64,000 nucleotides of DNA. It comes from Ruegeria marisrubri (lineage in GTDB: Bacteria; Pseudomonadota; Alphaproteobacteria; Rhodobacterales; Rhodobacteraceae). Position numbers and translations under genes: made by a program. The notes under the pieces were generated by a model. The model was not told where the DNA came from. It saw only the letters and a list, made by a program, of their open reading frames with translations, and did not search any database. Numbering within the stretch: position 1 is the first letter of the stretch; the number at the start of each line of letters is the position of its first letter. The DNA is taken from contig NZ_LQBQ01000001.1 of the NCBI RefSeq assembly GCF_001507595.1, positions 434,001 through 498,000 on the forward strand, given 5' to 3'. Shown here in pieces: positions 45,227 through 55,174 of this stretch.

Positions 45227-45382
45227 TGCCGCCTCCCATGATACAGGCTTGTCCATTTTCTCCGATATCCGGCTGCATATGACCATGACCTCGATCAACC
45301 CAAGGGATACATGCGGCAGATCAAGGGCGTGTCCGGTGCGCTGTGATATCATTCAACACTCCACAAGCGAGGAGTGAGAAAG

Positions 45383-45808
45383 ATGAGCGCCTTGGGATTG
45401 AAAGTCATCGACGAAGCGGCGCATCAGACGAATATCTGGGTGAATGCCGTGAATGACGCGATCGGTTGGGATCACAAGCAACGCGCCTACCGTCTGCTGC
45501 GCGGCGTATTGCATGTGTTGCGGGACCATCTGAGCGTCGACGAGGCCGCGCAGTTCGGAGCGCAGTTGCCGGTGCTCATTCGTGGAATCTACTATGAGGG
45601 TTGGAATCCGTCGAAGACACCGGTCAAGATACGGAAAGCGGACGAGTTCATCGCGCAGCTTCAACGCTATTTCGATCCTGATCCGCTGGGCGATGCGCCA
45701 CAGGCCGTGGCGGCGGTTCTGAAGGTCCTGCGCGAGCATGTCTCCGGTGGCGAAATGCAGGATGTCGAGAGCGCCTTCACGACGGATGTGCGCAAGCTGT
45801 TCGGCTGA
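45383..45808 (+). CDS. DUF2267 domain protein
   Basis: A 141-residue helical protein of the DUF2267 family: GWDHKQRAYRLLRGVLHVLRDHL and AAQFGAQLPVLIRGIYYEGWNPS are diagnostic. The ATG at 45383 follows GAGGAG with an ideal 8-base spacer; an in-frame GTG at 45374 overlaps that site and is rejected. Divergent from the HPF fusion gene. DUF2267 genes often lie in stress-related loci; function unknown. Confidence 0.88.
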   Translation: MSALGLKVIDEAAHQTNIWVNAVNDAIGWDHKQRAYRLLRGVLHVLRDHLSVDEAAQFGAQLPVLIRGIYYEGWNPSKTPVKIRKADEFIAQLQRYFDPDPLGDAPQAVAAVLKVLREHVSGGEMQDVESAFTTDVRKLFG

Positions 45809-45890
45809 AACGATTTGACCGTCATGGTTTCTGGTTGCGTCGCGCCGACCGGTCGATACGGTATGTCCGAGCGAACAGGAGTAACTTTTC

Positions 45891-46862
45891 ATGAGTGGTC
45901 TACTTGCCCTGCTCGACGATGTGGCCGGAATAGCAAAGGTTGCGGCTGCGTCGGTCGACGATGTTGCCGCCAATGCCACCAAGGCAGGCGCAAAGGCGGC
46001 CGGTGCCGTGATCGACGATGCAGCAGTGACCCCGAAATATGTGCACGGGTTCGAGGCCAGCCGCGAGTTGCCGGTCATCTGGAAAATCGCCAAGGGATCG
46101 TTTCGGAACAAGTTGATCTTTCTTTTGCCCGCGGCGCTGCTGCTGTCCAGCTTTGCCCCATGGCTCATTTCCCCGTTGCTGATGCTGGGCGGGGGCTATC
46201 TGTGCTTTGAGGGGGCAGAGAAGATCTATCACGTGCTGGCGCCCCATGAGCAGCATCACGTCTTCAAGGAGGACGAGCCGGGCGATCCCGCGCATCTGGA
46301 AGAGCAGAAGGCGGCCGGGGCCATCAAGACCGACTTCATCCTGTCTGCCGAGATCATGACGATCGCGCTGGCGGCGATTCCGCCCGGCAACATCTGGATG
46401 GAGGCCGCAACCCTGGCCATGGTGGGGATTGGCATCACGATTGCCGTTTATGGCGCGGTGGCACTCATCGTGAAGGCCGACGATTTCGGTCTGTTCGTCG
46501 CCCAGAGCGGCAATTTCGCGCTGACCCGTTCGTTGGGGCGGGCGCTGGTGCGCGCGATGCCCGGTTTCATGAAGCTGCTGACCATCGTGGGCACTGCCGC
46601 GATGCTGTGGGTTGGTGGGTCAATCGTGATTCACGGCATGGAAGAGTTGGGCTTTGGCTGGCTGGGGCATCACATCCACGACTGGGCCTATGCAATCGGC
46701 CACGCGGTTCCCGAGCAATGGGCCGGCGTGACGGAATGGCTGGCCAAGGCGACGATGGATGGCGTTTTCGGGCTGTTGCTGGGCTTTGCCCTGATTCCGG
46801 TCGCCAGCAAGATAATAGCACCGGCGGTGGCCGCCATGTCCGGAGAAAAAGGCGGTCACTGA
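45891..46862 (+). CDS. DUF808 family membrane protein (YedI-like)
   Basis: A 323-residue protein with about five to six membrane helices. The start MSGLLALLDDVAGIAKVAAASVDD and AGAKAAGAVIDDAAVTPKYV, EQKAAGAIKTDFILSAEIM and GHHIHDWAYAIGHAVPE are the DUF808 signatures. E. coli YedI is the named relative; role unknown. GGAGTAAC lies upstream of the ATG. A bidirectional terminator follows and separates it from tkt. Confidence 0.92.
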   Translation: MSGLLALLDDVAGIAKVAAASVDDVAANATKAGAKAAGAVIDDAAVTPKYVHGFEASRELPVIWKIAKGSFRNKLIFLLPAALLLSSFAPWLISPLLMLGGGYLCFEGAEKIYHVLAPHEQHHVFKEDEPGDPAHLEEQKAAGAIKTDFILSAEIMTIALAAIPPGNIWMEAATLAMVGIGITIAVYGAVALIVKADDFGLFVAQSGNFALTRSLGRALVRAMPGFMKLLTIVGTAAMLWVGGSIVIHGMEELGFGWLGHHIHDWAYAIGHAVPEQWAGVTEWLAKATMDGVFGLLLGFALIPVASKIIAPAVAAMSGEKGGH

Positions 46863-46890
46863 GAGAAAGACTCCGGCGGGACCGGAGAAG

Positions 46891-46921
46891 AAAAAAGGGC
46901 GGCCATTGCCGCCCTTGTTTT
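46891..46921. terminator. bidirectional terminator between DUF808 gene and tkt
   Basis: AAGGGCGGC and GCCGCCCTT form a 9-bp stem with a CATT loop. A-rich bases precede and TTGTTTTGTC follows, so it can stop transcription from both convergent genes. Confidence 0.85.
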
Positions 46922-46941
46922 GTCTTGTCGCGAGAGTTGGC

Positions 46942-48966
46942 TCAAAGGCCCAGCAGTTCCTTGACCTTTGCCACGGTGGCCTCGGCAGTGATGCCGAAAT
47001 GCTTGTAAAGCTCACCGGCTGGGGCCGAGGCGCCAAAGCTGGACATGCCGATGAAGCCGGCCTTGGCCTCGCGTCCGCGCTCGCCCAGCAGCCAGCGATC
47101 CCAGCCGCCCGCGCGAACCGCAGCTTCGATGCCGACGCGGACCGGACCTGCCGGCAGGACGCGCTTGCGATAGGCCTCGTCCTGTTCGGCGAACAGTTCC
47201 ATGCAGGGCATCGAGACCACGCGGGTGCCGATGCCTTCGGCCTCGAGCATCGCCTTGGCCTCGAGCGCGATCGAAACCTCGGAACCGGTGGCAATCAGGA
47301 TCGCCTGGCGCTTGCCTTCCGCCTCGGCCAGCACATAGGCGCCCTGTGCAGTCAGGTTCCTAGTCTTGTGCTGGGTGCGCACGGTCGGCAGGCCCTGGCG
47401 GGTCAGCGACAGCACCGATGGGCTGGTCTTGAAGGTCAAGGCCATTTCCCACGATTCGGCGGTTTCCACCGCGTCGGCTGGTCGGAACACATAGGTGTTC
47501 GGGGTCGCCCGGCTGATCGCCAGATGTTCGACCGGCTGGTGGGTGGGGCCGTCTTCGCCCAGCCCGATCGAGTCATGGGTCATGACGAACACGCTGGGGA
47601 TCTTCATCAGCGCGGCTAGGCGCATAGCGGGGCGGGCATAGTCGGTGAAGGCCATGAAGGTGCCGCCATAGGGGCGGATGCCTCCGTGCAGCGCCATGCC
47701 GTTCATGGCGGCGGCCATGCCGTGTTCTCGGATGCCGTAGTAGATGTAGCGGCCCTTGCGGTTTTCGGGGTCAAAGACACCCAGATCCGCTGTTTTGGTG
47801 TTGTTCGAACCGGTCAAGTCGGCCGACCCGCCGACGGTCTCGGACATCACCGGGTTCACCACGCTCAGAACCTTTTCCGAGGCGGCGCGGGTGGCCAGTT
47901 TGGGCTGGTCCTCGGAAACCTGCTTTTTCAGCGCGCGGACGACGCTGGCCAGTTTCTTGGGCGTCTCGAATGCATAGGCGCGCTTGAACTCGGCCTGCTT
48001 GCGTTCCGACAGGGAGGCGAAACGCGCTTCCCATGCCTCGCGCTCGGCCGCGCCGCGGGCGCCGATGGCTTCCCAGGCGACCTTGACGTCGGCCGGGACT
48101 TCGAAGGCGCCCAGCGGGCAACCATAGGCTTCTTTCGCGGCCTTCAGCTGTTCGGCATCGGTCAGCGCGCCGTGACCCTTCGAGGTGTCCTGCGCGGCGT
48201 GGCCCAGGGCGATATGCGTCTTGCAGGCGATCATAGTGGGCTTTTTCGAAGCCTTGGCCTGAGTGAGGGCCGCGTCGATGGCCTTGGGGTCGTGACCGTC
48301 GATTTCGATCACATGCCAGCCCGAGGCGGCGAAACGGCGAACCTGGTCAGTGCGGTCCGACAGGTCTACGGTGCCATCGATGGTGATGTTGTTGTTGTCC
48401 CACAGGACGATCAGCTTGGACAGCTCATGACGGCCGGCCAGGCCGATGGCCTCTTGGCTGACCCCTTCCATCAAGCAGCCGTCTCCGGCAATCACATAGG
48501 TGTAGTGATCGACGACCTTCTTGCCATAGTGGGCGCGCTGGATTTCCTCGGCGATGGCAAAGCCGACGGCATTCGAGATGCCCTGACCCAGCGGGCCGGT
48601 GGTGGTCTCGATGCCTTGGGCCAGGAAGTTTTCAGGGTGACCTGCCGTCTTGGCGCCCAGCTGGCGGAAGTTCTTGATCTCGTCCAGCGTGATCTCGGGG
48701 TTCCCGGTCAGATAGAGCAGCGAATACAGCAGCATCGAACCGTGCCCAGCCGAGAGGATGAAGCGGTCGCGGTCCGGCCAGCTGGGGTTGGCGGCGTCGA
48801 ATTTCAGGTGCTTTTCAAACAGCACGGTCGCGACATCGGCCATGCCCATGGGCATGCCGGAATGGCCGGAATTGGCGGCGGCCACCGCATCCAGGGTCAG
48901 CGAGCGGATGGCCGAAGCCTTGGCCAAGTGTTCGGGGTTCGCATTGCGCAGCGCAGTCAGGTCCAC
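46942..48966 (-). CDS. tkt: transketolase
   Basis: A 674-residue thiamine-pyrophosphate enzyme of the pentose phosphate pathway. [17 protein letters not shown] at the start, the TPP motif [20 protein letters not shown] and the second domain's [17 protein letters not shown] are standard. ATG at 48966 ([14 protein letters not shown]). It is on the same strand as gap, but three plus-strand-oriented or separate transcription units intervene, so the two are not one operon here. Confidence 0.97.
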   Translation of the reverse strand: MDLTALRNANPEHLAKASAIRSLTLDAVAAANSGHSGMPMGMADVATVLFEKHLKFDAANPSWPDRDRFILSAGHGSMLLYSLLYLTGNPEITLDEIKNFRQLGAKTAGHPENFLAQGIETTTGPLGQGISNAVGFAIAEEIQRAHYGKKVVDHYTYVIAGDGCLMEGVSQEAIGLAGRHELSKLIVLWDNNNITIDGTVDLSDRTDQVRRFAASGWHVIEIDGHDPKAIDAALTQAKASKKPTMIACKTHIALGHAAQDTSKGHGALTDAEQLKAAKEAYGCPLGAFEVPADVKVAWEAIGARGAAEREAWEARFASLSERKQAEFKRAYAFETPKKLASVVRALKKQVSEDQPKLATRAASEKVLSVVNPVMSETVGGSADLTGSNNTKTADLGVFDPENRKGRYIYYGIREHGMAAAMNGMALHGGIRPYGGTFMAFTDYARPAMRLAALMKIPSVFVMTHDSIGLGEDGPTHQPVEHLAISRATPNTYVFRPADAVETAESWEMALTFKTSPSVLSLTRQGLPTVRTQHKTRNLTAQGAYVLAEAEGKRQAILIATGSEVSIALEAKAMLEAEGIGTRVVSMPCMELFAEQDEAYRKRVLPAGPVRVGIEAAVRAGGWDRWLLGERGREAKAGFIGMSSFGASAPAGELYKHFGITAEATVAKVKELLGL

Positions 48967-49204
48967 GGGACTTGTTCCTTTGGGTTACGGGCGAATTGCG
49001 CGCTCAATAGCATCCAGCCCTCAAAGTGCAAGCGGAACACGGCGGAACGGCGATTGCCCGCTTCAGGAGTGTTACGCAAGTGTTTGAAAGCAAATGGGGG
49101 GTATTTTCCGCACCATTTCGTTAGACTAGGGCTATTCAAGGCCGGTTCCGATTCGGGAAAGCCCCGGCGAGAAAACGAACCTTGGCAACAAAGGCGACAC
49201 GGGC

Positions 49205-49939
49205 ATGAGCCAGATCGAGGAATTACATAACCGCATTGTTTCAGCGATGGAGCGGATCAGTTCGGGCGTCGAAGTTCTGAGCCGTCAGGCGGCCGCTGCT
49301 GTTGGTGACGACCAGGCGCTGAGGGAGGCCTTGGAAGAGGAAAAGCTTGCCAATGCGCAGCTCGAGGAGCGGCTGAAGGCTCTCAAGGACCGTCACGCGG
49401 CCGAGATCGATGCGCTGCGGGCCGAGGCTGGAAACCAGGATGAGGTCCGCGCCTTGAAGGCCGAGATCGAAGAGCTGCGGCTTCAGGTCGAGGACAATTC
49501 CGAAGTGGAGGAGCTCAGGGCCCAGTTGGCAGAGGCGCGGGCGAAACTGGAAAACAGTGACGAAACCACGCGCTTGAAGGAAGAGATCGCTTCGCTGAAG
49601 ACCGAATTGTCCGACAGTGAGCGAGTGGCCGAGTTGAGCGCGGAGCTTGAGATGCTGCGGGCCGAACGCGCCAGCCATGGGTCGGCGATGTCGCGGCTGG
49701 AACACGAATTGCGTCAATTGCAGAAGGCCAACGAGCAACTCCGAGACACGATCGCCGAATTGCGTGCATCGGCAGAGGCTGGCGTGACCAATCCTGAACT
49801 GCTGAACCGCGCCGCCGAGGCGGAACTCGAAGCGTTGCGTGCGGCGCGTGCAACCGATGCGGCCGAAGCTCACGCGGTTTTGGCAAGGCTTGAGCCATTG
49901 CTGGCCCAGGCCAATCTGGCGGAAGGAGAGGTGGAGTAA
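49205..49939 (+). CDS. coiled-coil protein upstream of zapA, possible ZauP counterpart
   Basis: A 244-residue acidic protein that is almost wholly helical coiled coil from about residue 35 to 190 (repeated E/L/A heptads, such as VRALKAEIEELRLQVEDNSEV), with no membrane segment. The stop overlaps the zapA start (TAATG). In Caulobacter the coiled-coil partner ZauP is encoded with zapA and joins it in organising the FtsZ ring; similar place and shape suggest the same role here. Homology was not shown. Confidence 0.7.
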   Translation: MSQIEELHNRIVSAMERISSGVEVLSRQAAAAVGDDQALREALEEEKLANAQLEERLKALKDRHAAEIDALRAEAGNQDEVRALKAEIEELRLQVEDNSEVEELRAQLAEARAKLENSDETTRLKEEIASLKTELSDSERVAELSAELEMLRAERASHGSAMSRLEHELRQLQKANEQLRDTIAELRASAEAGVTNPELLNRAAEAELEALRAARATDAAEAHAVLARLEPLLAQANLAEGEVE

Positions 49940-50334
49940 TGCCCGAAGTAACCATTCAGATCGGCGGTCGCGGATTCCAGGTCGCCTGTCAGGAAGGCGA
50001 AGAGTCCTATCTCTATGCGGCCGCCAAGCTGCTGGATGACGAGGCACAGGTCTTGTCCGACCAGATCGGTCGAATGCCCGAGTCGCGCATGTTGCTGATG
50101 GCGGGGCTGATGCTTGCCGACAAGTCGGCTGCAACCGAGGAAAGGATCAGAGCCCTCGAAACGCAACTGGCCGAGCGCGAAGCCGAGATCGAGCAGCTTC
50201 GAAATGCCCCGCCTCCGCAACCGGAAAGGGTAGAGGTTGCCGTTGTCCCGCCCATGGTCACTGACACGCTGGCAGAACTGGCCGCCCGGGCCGAATCTCT
50301 GGCGGCGGCAATCGAGGAAAAGAGTAAATCCTGA
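49939..50334 (+). CDS. zapA: cell division protein ZapA
   Basis: A 131-residue FtsZ-ring stabiliser. The N-terminal domain MPEVTIQIGGRGFQVACQEGEE with YLYAAAKLLDDEAQ is the ZapA fold; a helical region from about 65-95 (ERIRALETQLAEREAEIEQL) forms the dimer/tetramer coiled coil. It overlaps both neighbours by one base (TAATG-type junctions), so three genes 49205-50687 are probably one unit. Confidence 0.92.
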   Translation: MPEVTIQIGGRGFQVACQEGEESYLYAAAKLLDDEAQVLSDQIGRMPESRMLLMAGLMLADKSAATEERIRALETQLAEREAEIEQLRNAPPPQPERVEVAVVPPMVTDTLAELAARAESLAAAIEEKSKS

Positions 50335-50687
50335 TGAGTCGTCTGCGTTGTCTGTTTTCCGGCGTGGCGGTGGCCGCTCTGGCGACCGCGGGCGCGGCTG
50401 AGACCAGTTTGCACACGGTGACTTATGTCTGTGAGCGGGGGGTGCAGGTCCCTGTGACCTTCATCAACCAGGACGAAGGGCAAAGCTATGCCGTCATGAT
50501 GTTCGAGGGCAAGATGATCCCGATGCGTATTGCGCCGATGGGATCAGGCGCTCGCTATGTCGCATTGGATGAGCAGGACGGATACCGCCTGTGGACCAAG
50601 GGCGATGAGGCGATGATCGGCTATCTGGCGGCAGATCACACCGCCAGCGAGCAGATTTTCATGAAAGAATGCCGTATCGGCGAGTGA
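50334..50687 (+). CDS. MliC-like lysozyme inhibitor domain protein
   Basis: A 117-residue exported protein. Signal peptide about 1-22 (LRCLFSGVAVAALATAGAAE), then a MliC/PliC-like beta domain: VTYVCERGVQVPVTFIN at the start, MGSGARYVALDEQDGYRLWTKGDEAM, and a second Cys near the C-terminus forming a disulfide with the first. No lipobox Cys is seen, so it is periplasmic rather than lipid-anchored. Its join to zapA by overlap is unusual for an envelope-defence protein. Confidence 0.78.
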   Translation: MSRLRCLFSGVAVAALATAGAAETSLHTVTYVCERGVQVPVTFINQDEGQSYAVMMFEGKMIPMRIAPMGSGARYVALDEQDGYRLWTKGDEAMIGYLAADHTASEQIFMKECRIGE

Positions 50688-50693
50688 ACCCGG

Positions 50694-51056
50694 TCAGGAG
50701 TTCGCTTCGCGGATCTTGTCGGCGGCTTCCTTGTTGTAGGCAACGCCGTTCTCGTCGAACAGGCTGTCCAACTCGCCCGAGAGGGTCATTTCGGTGATGA
50801 TGTCGCAGCCGCCGACGAACTCGCCCTTGACGTAGAGCTGCGGGATGGTCGGCCAGTCGGAATAGTCCTTGATACCCTGGCGGACCTCGTCATCGGCCAG
50901 AACGTTGATGTCGGTGTATTCGACGCCCATGTAGTTCAGAACGCCTGCCACGCGCGACGAAAACCCGCACTGCGGCATTTCCTTGGTGCCTTTCATGTAC
51001 AGCACCACGTCGTTGGCTTTGACGGTTTCGTCGATCCGGGTCTTGATGTCGCTCAT
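50694..51056 (-). CDS. grxD: monothiol glutaredoxin (Grx4 type)
   Basis: A 120-residue monothiol glutaredoxin with CGFS near residue 29 ([12 protein letters not shown]), the [17 protein letters not shown] glutathione groove and the C-terminal [11 protein letters not shown]. These proteins bind a [2Fe-2S] cluster with glutathione and work with BolA, whose gene lies upstream. Converges on the MliC-like gene, six bases apart. Confidence 0.95.
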   Translation of the reverse strand: MSDIKTRIDETVKANDVVLYMKGTKEMPQCGFSSRVAGVLNYMGVEYTDINVLADDEVRQGIKDYSDWPTIPQLYVKGEFVGGCDIITEMTLSGELDSLFDENGVAYNKEAADKIREANS

Positions 51057-51093
51057 TCTGTGTGTCCTTGTCTCTTCCTGCCCTGACAGCCAG

Positions 51094-51336
51094 TCATTTA
51101 CGATGGCGGCTGAGCCTGCGGTTGCGATCTTCCAGACTTGGTTCGTCGGCGTCGGGCGCTTCGACCGGGTTGGGGTCTGACCGCTCTACCGCCGCGACCC
51201 GTTTCACTTCGGCCGGGTCGGGGCGCATTTCCGACAAACGTCGTCTGGTATTTCGTTTCAAATAGGCTTCAACGAGCGCCGAGGCAACCACCAGAACGGC
51301 GATTGCGGCAGCTATCCATATCAGCCAGTTGCTCAT
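51094..51336 (-). CDS. small single-helix membrane protein
   Basis: An 80-residue protein: one membrane helix (about 4-25, [20 protein letters not shown]) and a polar, Arg/Pro-rich cytosolic tail ([21 protein letters not shown]). Position between bolA and grxD suggests co-expression. No family recognised; codon use is like the neighbours. Confidence 0.6.
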   Translation of the reverse strand: MSNWLIWIAAAIAVLVVASALVEAYLKRNTRRRLSEMRPDPAEVKRVAAVERSDPNPVEAPDADEPSLEDRNRRLSRHRK

Positions 51337-51385
51337 ACTTTGCGGTCCCGGGCTTGTTTATCTGTCCCCGAGGCGCGGGGGCACC

Positions 51386-51622
51386 TTAGTCGGGCGCCTT
51401 TGTCGTCAGCGCCAGCGCGTGCAGCTTGCCGCTGTCGATTTCGGATTTCACCGCGGCATTGACGGCACGCTGCTGCTGGATGCGGCTTTTGCCCCGAAAG
51501 CTTTCGTCGATGACTTCGGCCGCCCAGTGGTTTCCGTCGCCCGCCAGATCGGTGATCGTGATTTTCGCCTCGGGAAAGCTTGCGCGGATCAGTGCTTCGA
51601 TTTCATGGGCTTCCATGGCCAT
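51386..51622 (-). CDS. bolA: BolA family protein
   Basis: A 78-residue BolA/IbaG fold protein: EIEALIRASFPEAKITITDL, FRGKSRIQQQRAVNAAVKSE and the C-terminal LHALALTTKAP are the family marks. In partnership with CGFS glutaredoxins it forms [2Fe-2S] complexes. It starts about 145 bases after the purL stop, behind a terminator, and heads a run towards grxD. Confidence 0.93.
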   Translation of the reverse strand: MAMEAHEIEALIRASFPEAKITITDLAGDGNHWAAEVIDESFRGKSRIQQQRAVNAAVKSEIDSGKLHALALTTKAPD

Positions 51623-51696
51623 GTGGGGTTTCTCCTGATGTCTTGGTCAAGATGTAGAGTGATGCGCAGGGGCGCGCAAGAGTGGGGGAGCTCGTG

Positions 51697-51734
51697 AAAA
51701 AAGGAAAACCCGCGTCCGGGGGCGGATGCGGGTT
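51697..51734 (-). terminator. rho-independent terminator of purL
   Basis: On the minus strand AACCCGC and GCGGGTT enclose an inner TCCG/CGGA pairing, then TTCCTTTTTT. It lies about 30 bases after the purL stop. Confidence 0.85.
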
Positions 51735-51766
51735 CTCGTTTCTGGCTCTGGTTGAACCGACCGGTG

Positions 51767-53926
51767 TCAGGCGACAGCTGCGGCAAAGCTGGAACGGTAA
51801 ACCTCCGCCAGTTCGCCCAGCGGCGCTTCAGAGTTGCCGATGCGCACGGTGTCGCCGGTAAAGCGACCCACCGAGGCGATCGGAACGCCGGCCTGACCGG
51901 CCGCGATCATCAGGGCCTCGGCCTGGTCAAAGTTGCAGGCGACCAGATAGCGGGCCTGATCCTCTCCGAACAGGATTTCGGTGGGGGCGTCGTCAACGTG
52001 AACGCCCACGCCCGAGGCCTCGGCCAGTTCGAAGGCCGCCAGCGCAAGGCCACCATCACTCAGGTCAGTGCAGGCCTTGATCATCTCGCGGTTGGCGCGG
52101 ATGAAGTCGCCGTTGCGCTTCTCGGCCTCCAGATCGACATGGGGTGCGTCGCCGTCCTCGCGGTTGAAGACCTCAGCCAGCAGCGCGGACTGCCCCAGAT
52201 GGCCGGTGGTTTCTCCGATCACCAGAGCAACGTGGCCTTCGCGCACCTCGCTGCCGATGATTTCGTCGGTGTGCTGCAACAGCCCGACGGCACCGATCGT
52301 CGGAGTGGGCAGGATCGCCTGACCGTCGGTTTCGTTGTAGAGCGACACGTTCCCGGACACGATCGGCATGTCGAGTGCGGAACAGGCCGCGCCGATACCT
52401 TTGATGGCGCCGACGAACTGGCCCATGATCTCGGGCTTTTCAGGGTTGCCGAAATTCAGGTTGTCGGTGGTTGCCAGCGGCTTGGCGCCCACGGCCGACA
52501 GGTTGCGATAGGCCTCGGCCACCGCCTGCTTGCCGCCTTCCTCGGGGTTGGCGCGCACATAGCGCGGGGTCACGTCCGAGGTGAAGGCCAGCACCTTGTC
52601 GGTGCCGTGCACGCGGACCATGCCCGCACCCAGCCCGGGGGTTCGGGCGGTATCGGCCATGACCATGGTGTCGTACTGTTCATAGACCCATTGCTTGGCC
52701 GCATAGTTGGGCGAGGAGATGAGCGCGCGCAGACCGTCGATCGGGTCGATCTGCGGCACTTCGGCCATCTCTTCGGCTGCCGGGGTTGGAACCCACGGCC
52801 GGTCATATTCCGGGGCGCGGCCGGACAGCGGCGACAACGGCAAGTCGGCCTTGACCTCGTTTCCGTGCATGATCAGGAAACGGTCCTCGGCGATTGTTTC
52901 GCCGACGATGGCAAAATCCAGATCCCATTTCTCGAACACGGCACGGGCCTCGGCCTCTTTCTCGGGCTTGAGCACCATGAGCATGCGTTCCTGCGACTCG
53001 GACAGCATCATCTCGTAGGCGGTCATGTTTTCTTCGCGCTGGGGCACGCGGTCGAGGTCGAGCTTGATGCCCAGCTTGCCCTTGTCGCCCATCTCGACGG
53101 CCGAGCAGGTCAGGCCCGCCGCGCCCATGTCCTGGATCGAGATCACGGCACCGGTCTGCATCAGTTCGAGGCAGGCTTCCATCAGGCGTTTTTCGGTGAA
53201 GGGGTCGCCGACCTGAACCGTGGGGCGTTTTTCCTCGATGGTGTCGTCGAACTCGGCCGAGGCCATCGTGGCGCCGCCAACGCCGTCGCGACCAGTCTTG
53301 GCGCCCAGGTACACGACGGGCATTCCGACGCCGGACGCGGCCGAGTAGAAGATCTTGTCGCTGTCGGCCAGACCTGCGGCAAAGGCGTTCACAAGGCAGT
53401 TGCCGTTGTAGGCCGGGTGGAACCGCACCTCGCCGCCGACGCAAGGAACGCCGAAGCAGTTGCCATAGCCGCCGATGCCTTCGACGACGCCGTGGACCAG
53501 CTGGCGCGTCTTGGGGTGGTCGGGTTCACCGAAGGACAGCGAGTTCATCGAAGCGATCGGGCGCGCGCCCATGGTGAAGACATCACGCAAGATGCCGCCG
53601 ACACCCGTGGCCGCGCCTTGATAGGGCTCGATGTAGGAGGGGTGGTTGTGGCTTTCCATCTTGAAGACCACGGCCTGACCGTCGCCGATATCCACGACGC
53701 CGGCGTTTTCGCCGGGGCCGCAGATCACCTGCGGGCCGTCGGTGGGCAGGGTGCGCAGCCATTTCTTGGAAGATTTGTAGGAACAATGCTCGTTCCACAT
53801 GGCTGAGAAGATGCCAAGCTCGGTAAAGGTGGGCTCGCGGCCGATGATCTCGAGGATCATGTCGTATTCTTCGGGCTTCAACCCGTGCGCGGCAATCAGT
53901 TCCGGTGTGATGGCGGGCTCTTGCAT
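51767..53926 (-). CDS. purL: phosphoribosylformylglycinamidine synthase subunit II
   Basis: A 719-residue small-type PurL of purine synthesis, needing PurS and PurQ partners not in the window. [18 protein letters not shown] and [21 protein letters not shown] near the start carry the ATP and substrate residues, and the duplicated half has [16 protein letters not shown]. The start at 53926 ([15 protein letters not shown]) is used, with AGGACAG upstream, rather than a Met six residues earlier. Confidence 0.97.
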   Translation of the reverse strand: MQEPAITPELIAAHGLKPEEYDMILEIIGREPTFTELGIFSAMWNEHCSYKSSKKWLRTLPTDGPQVICGPGENAGVVDIGDGQAVVFKMESHNHPSYIEPYQGAATGVGGILRDVFTMGARPIASMNSLSFGEPDHPKTRQLVHGVVEGIGGYGNCFGVPCVGGEVRFHPAYNGNCLVNAFAAGLADSDKIFYSAASGVGMPVVYLGAKTGRDGVGGATMASAEFDDTIEEKRPTVQVGDPFTEKRLMEACLELMQTGAVISIQDMGAAGLTCSAVEMGDKGKLGIKLDLDRVPQREENMTAYEMMLSESQERMLMVLKPEKEAEARAVFEKWDLDFAIVGETIAEDRFLIMHGNEVKADLPLSPLSGRAPEYDRPWVPTPAAEEMAEVPQIDPIDGLRALISSPNYAAKQWVYEQYDTMVMADTARTPGLGAGMVRVHGTDKVLAFTSDVTPRYVRANPEEGGKQAVAEAYRNLSAVGAKPLATTDNLNFGNPEKPEIMGQFVGAIKGIGAACSALDMPIVSGNVSLYNETDGQAILPTPTIGAVGLLQHTDEIIGSEVREGHVALVIGETTGHLGQSALLAEVFNREDGDAPHVDLEAEKRNGDFIRANREMIKACTDLSDGGLALAAFELAEASGVGVHVDDAPTEILFGEDQARYLVACNFDQAEALMIAAGQAGVPIASVGRFTGDTVRIGNSEAPLGELAEVYRSSFAAAVA

Positions 53927-54014
53927 CGTCTGTCCTGTCCCCAAGCTGGCCGATATTGCGCGCCTTTTAGGGCAAGGGCGCGCCGGGGGAAAGGGCCAAG
54001 AACGCGCAGCCGTG

Positions 54015-55160
54015 TCAGAACCGCTGTCCGACGTAGATGTAGAGGTTGTCTTCCTGCTGATCGTTGCGGCTTAGGTCGATCGAGAAGTCGAGCGGAAATT
54101 TCTTGGAAACCCTGTAGCGCGCACCGACCCCATAAGCAGAATGTGTGCCGCCAGCCTCCAGATCGCTGAAACTCTGGCCGGTCTGCCCTGCGCCGGCAAA
54201 GGCGATGAGGCCGATGCGCTCGCCCAGCCGTTGGCGAAGCTCGACCTGCAGAGAAGCCGATCGAAAATCGAGAAGTTGGGTTGCCGAAAACCCCCGGAAG
54301 GAATCCACGGTTCCGATGCCGCATTGATCGAAGAACGGGGTCTCGGACGAAGCGGCGCAAACCGATAGCCGGCTGGCGATGACACCTTCGGCCCAGGGGC
54401 TCAGGTAAAAGGTGTAGTTGACGTAGGACTTGGAATAGTCCCGCACCAGCCCGCTGAGCCCGTAGCCCTGGAACGCTTCGAAATGCAGGACTTGGCCGCT
54501 GGTGGGGTAGATCGTGTCATCCCGTGTATCCCAGTCGGATACCACGCCCACATTCGCGACCTCGACATTCAGAAACTGGTCGAAAGGAGGGGGAATCGGC
54601 GGCAGCCCGGCAAAGGCGGGCGTGATCGTCGTATCGAGATACCGGAATGTCGCCCCGAAGGAGAAGTCAGGCGTTACACCGTACGAGAGGCTCAGTCTTC
54701 CCAGGATGCCGTCCTGCCGAATGGGAATGACGCCGATCCCGGTGAACAGGTCGTACTGAACATCGGCCTGCCCATAGAGCGCCTCGATGATCCATCGGTT
54801 GTTGTCCAGTTTGAGTTTGAATGCGCCGGCGGCGGCCGTGCTGCCATTGTCGGACCGCAACCCGCCGGCACCTATCACCGAAGGATCCGACCCTTCGTCC
54901 AGTTGGAACAGGTACCCCGCGCCCAGAACGAGCCCGGAACCGATCGTCGGGTTCGAAAAGGGGATCGGGGCGACGACGACCGATCCTTGCCGGAATCCGA
55001 CGGTTTCGTCTTCGGCGTAGTCATCCAAGGCCTCAACGTGCTTTTCGATAACGCCGTTTGCATCCTGAGCGGCTGCAACGCTTGCCAAAGAGGTGATCAC
55101 CGCTGCAAGCACCGGTCCTGTCGCATTTTCAAACACAGTAAGGTTCCACCGCTCCGGCAA
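54015..55160 (-). CDS. BamA/TamA (Omp85) family outer membrane protein
   Basis: A 381-residue beta-barrel protein. Signal peptide about 1-31 ([16 protein letters not shown]). No POTRA repeats are evident; the barrel part contains [41 protein letters not shown] and the end [22 protein letters not shown] with C-terminal Phe for outer membrane insertion. It resembles the surface antigen D15 C-terminal domain without the POTRA part. GC is somewhat lower than the flanks. Substrate or partner unknown; it follows the MscS gene by 14 bases on the same strand, so they may be linked. Confidence 0.78.
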   Translation of the reverse strand: MPERWNLTVFENATGPVLAAVITSLASVAAAQDANGVIEKHVEALDDYAEDETVGFRQGSVVVAPIPFSNPTIGSGLVLGAGYLFQLDEGSDPSVIGAGGLRSDNGSTAAAGAFKLKLDNNRWIIEALYGQADVQYDLFTGIGVIPIRQDGILGRLSLSYGVTPDFSFGATFRYLDTTITPAFAGLPPIPPPFDQFLNVEVANVGVVSDWDTRDDTIYPTSGQVLHFEAFQGYGLSGLVRDYSKSYVNYTFYLSPWAEGVIASRLSVCAASSETPFFDQCGIGTVDSFRGFSATQLLDFRSASLQVELRQRLGERIGLIAFAGAGQTGQSFSDLEAGGTHSAYGVGARYRVSKKFPLDFSIDLSRNDQQEDNLYIYVGQRF

Positions 55161-55174
55161 TTGGGTACGCCGCC

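Noticed and set aside
45374-45382. GTG at 45374 as the DUF2267 start
   Set aside because: It overlaps the Shine-Dalgarno bases that serve the ATG at 45383.
48967-49204. 6S RNA near zapA
   Set aside because: In some proteobacteria ssrS is near zapA, but this gap shows no long rod-like pairing or central bubble.
51752-53806. 684-codon open frame antisense to purL
   Set aside because: The composition and lack of domains show it is a shadow of purL.
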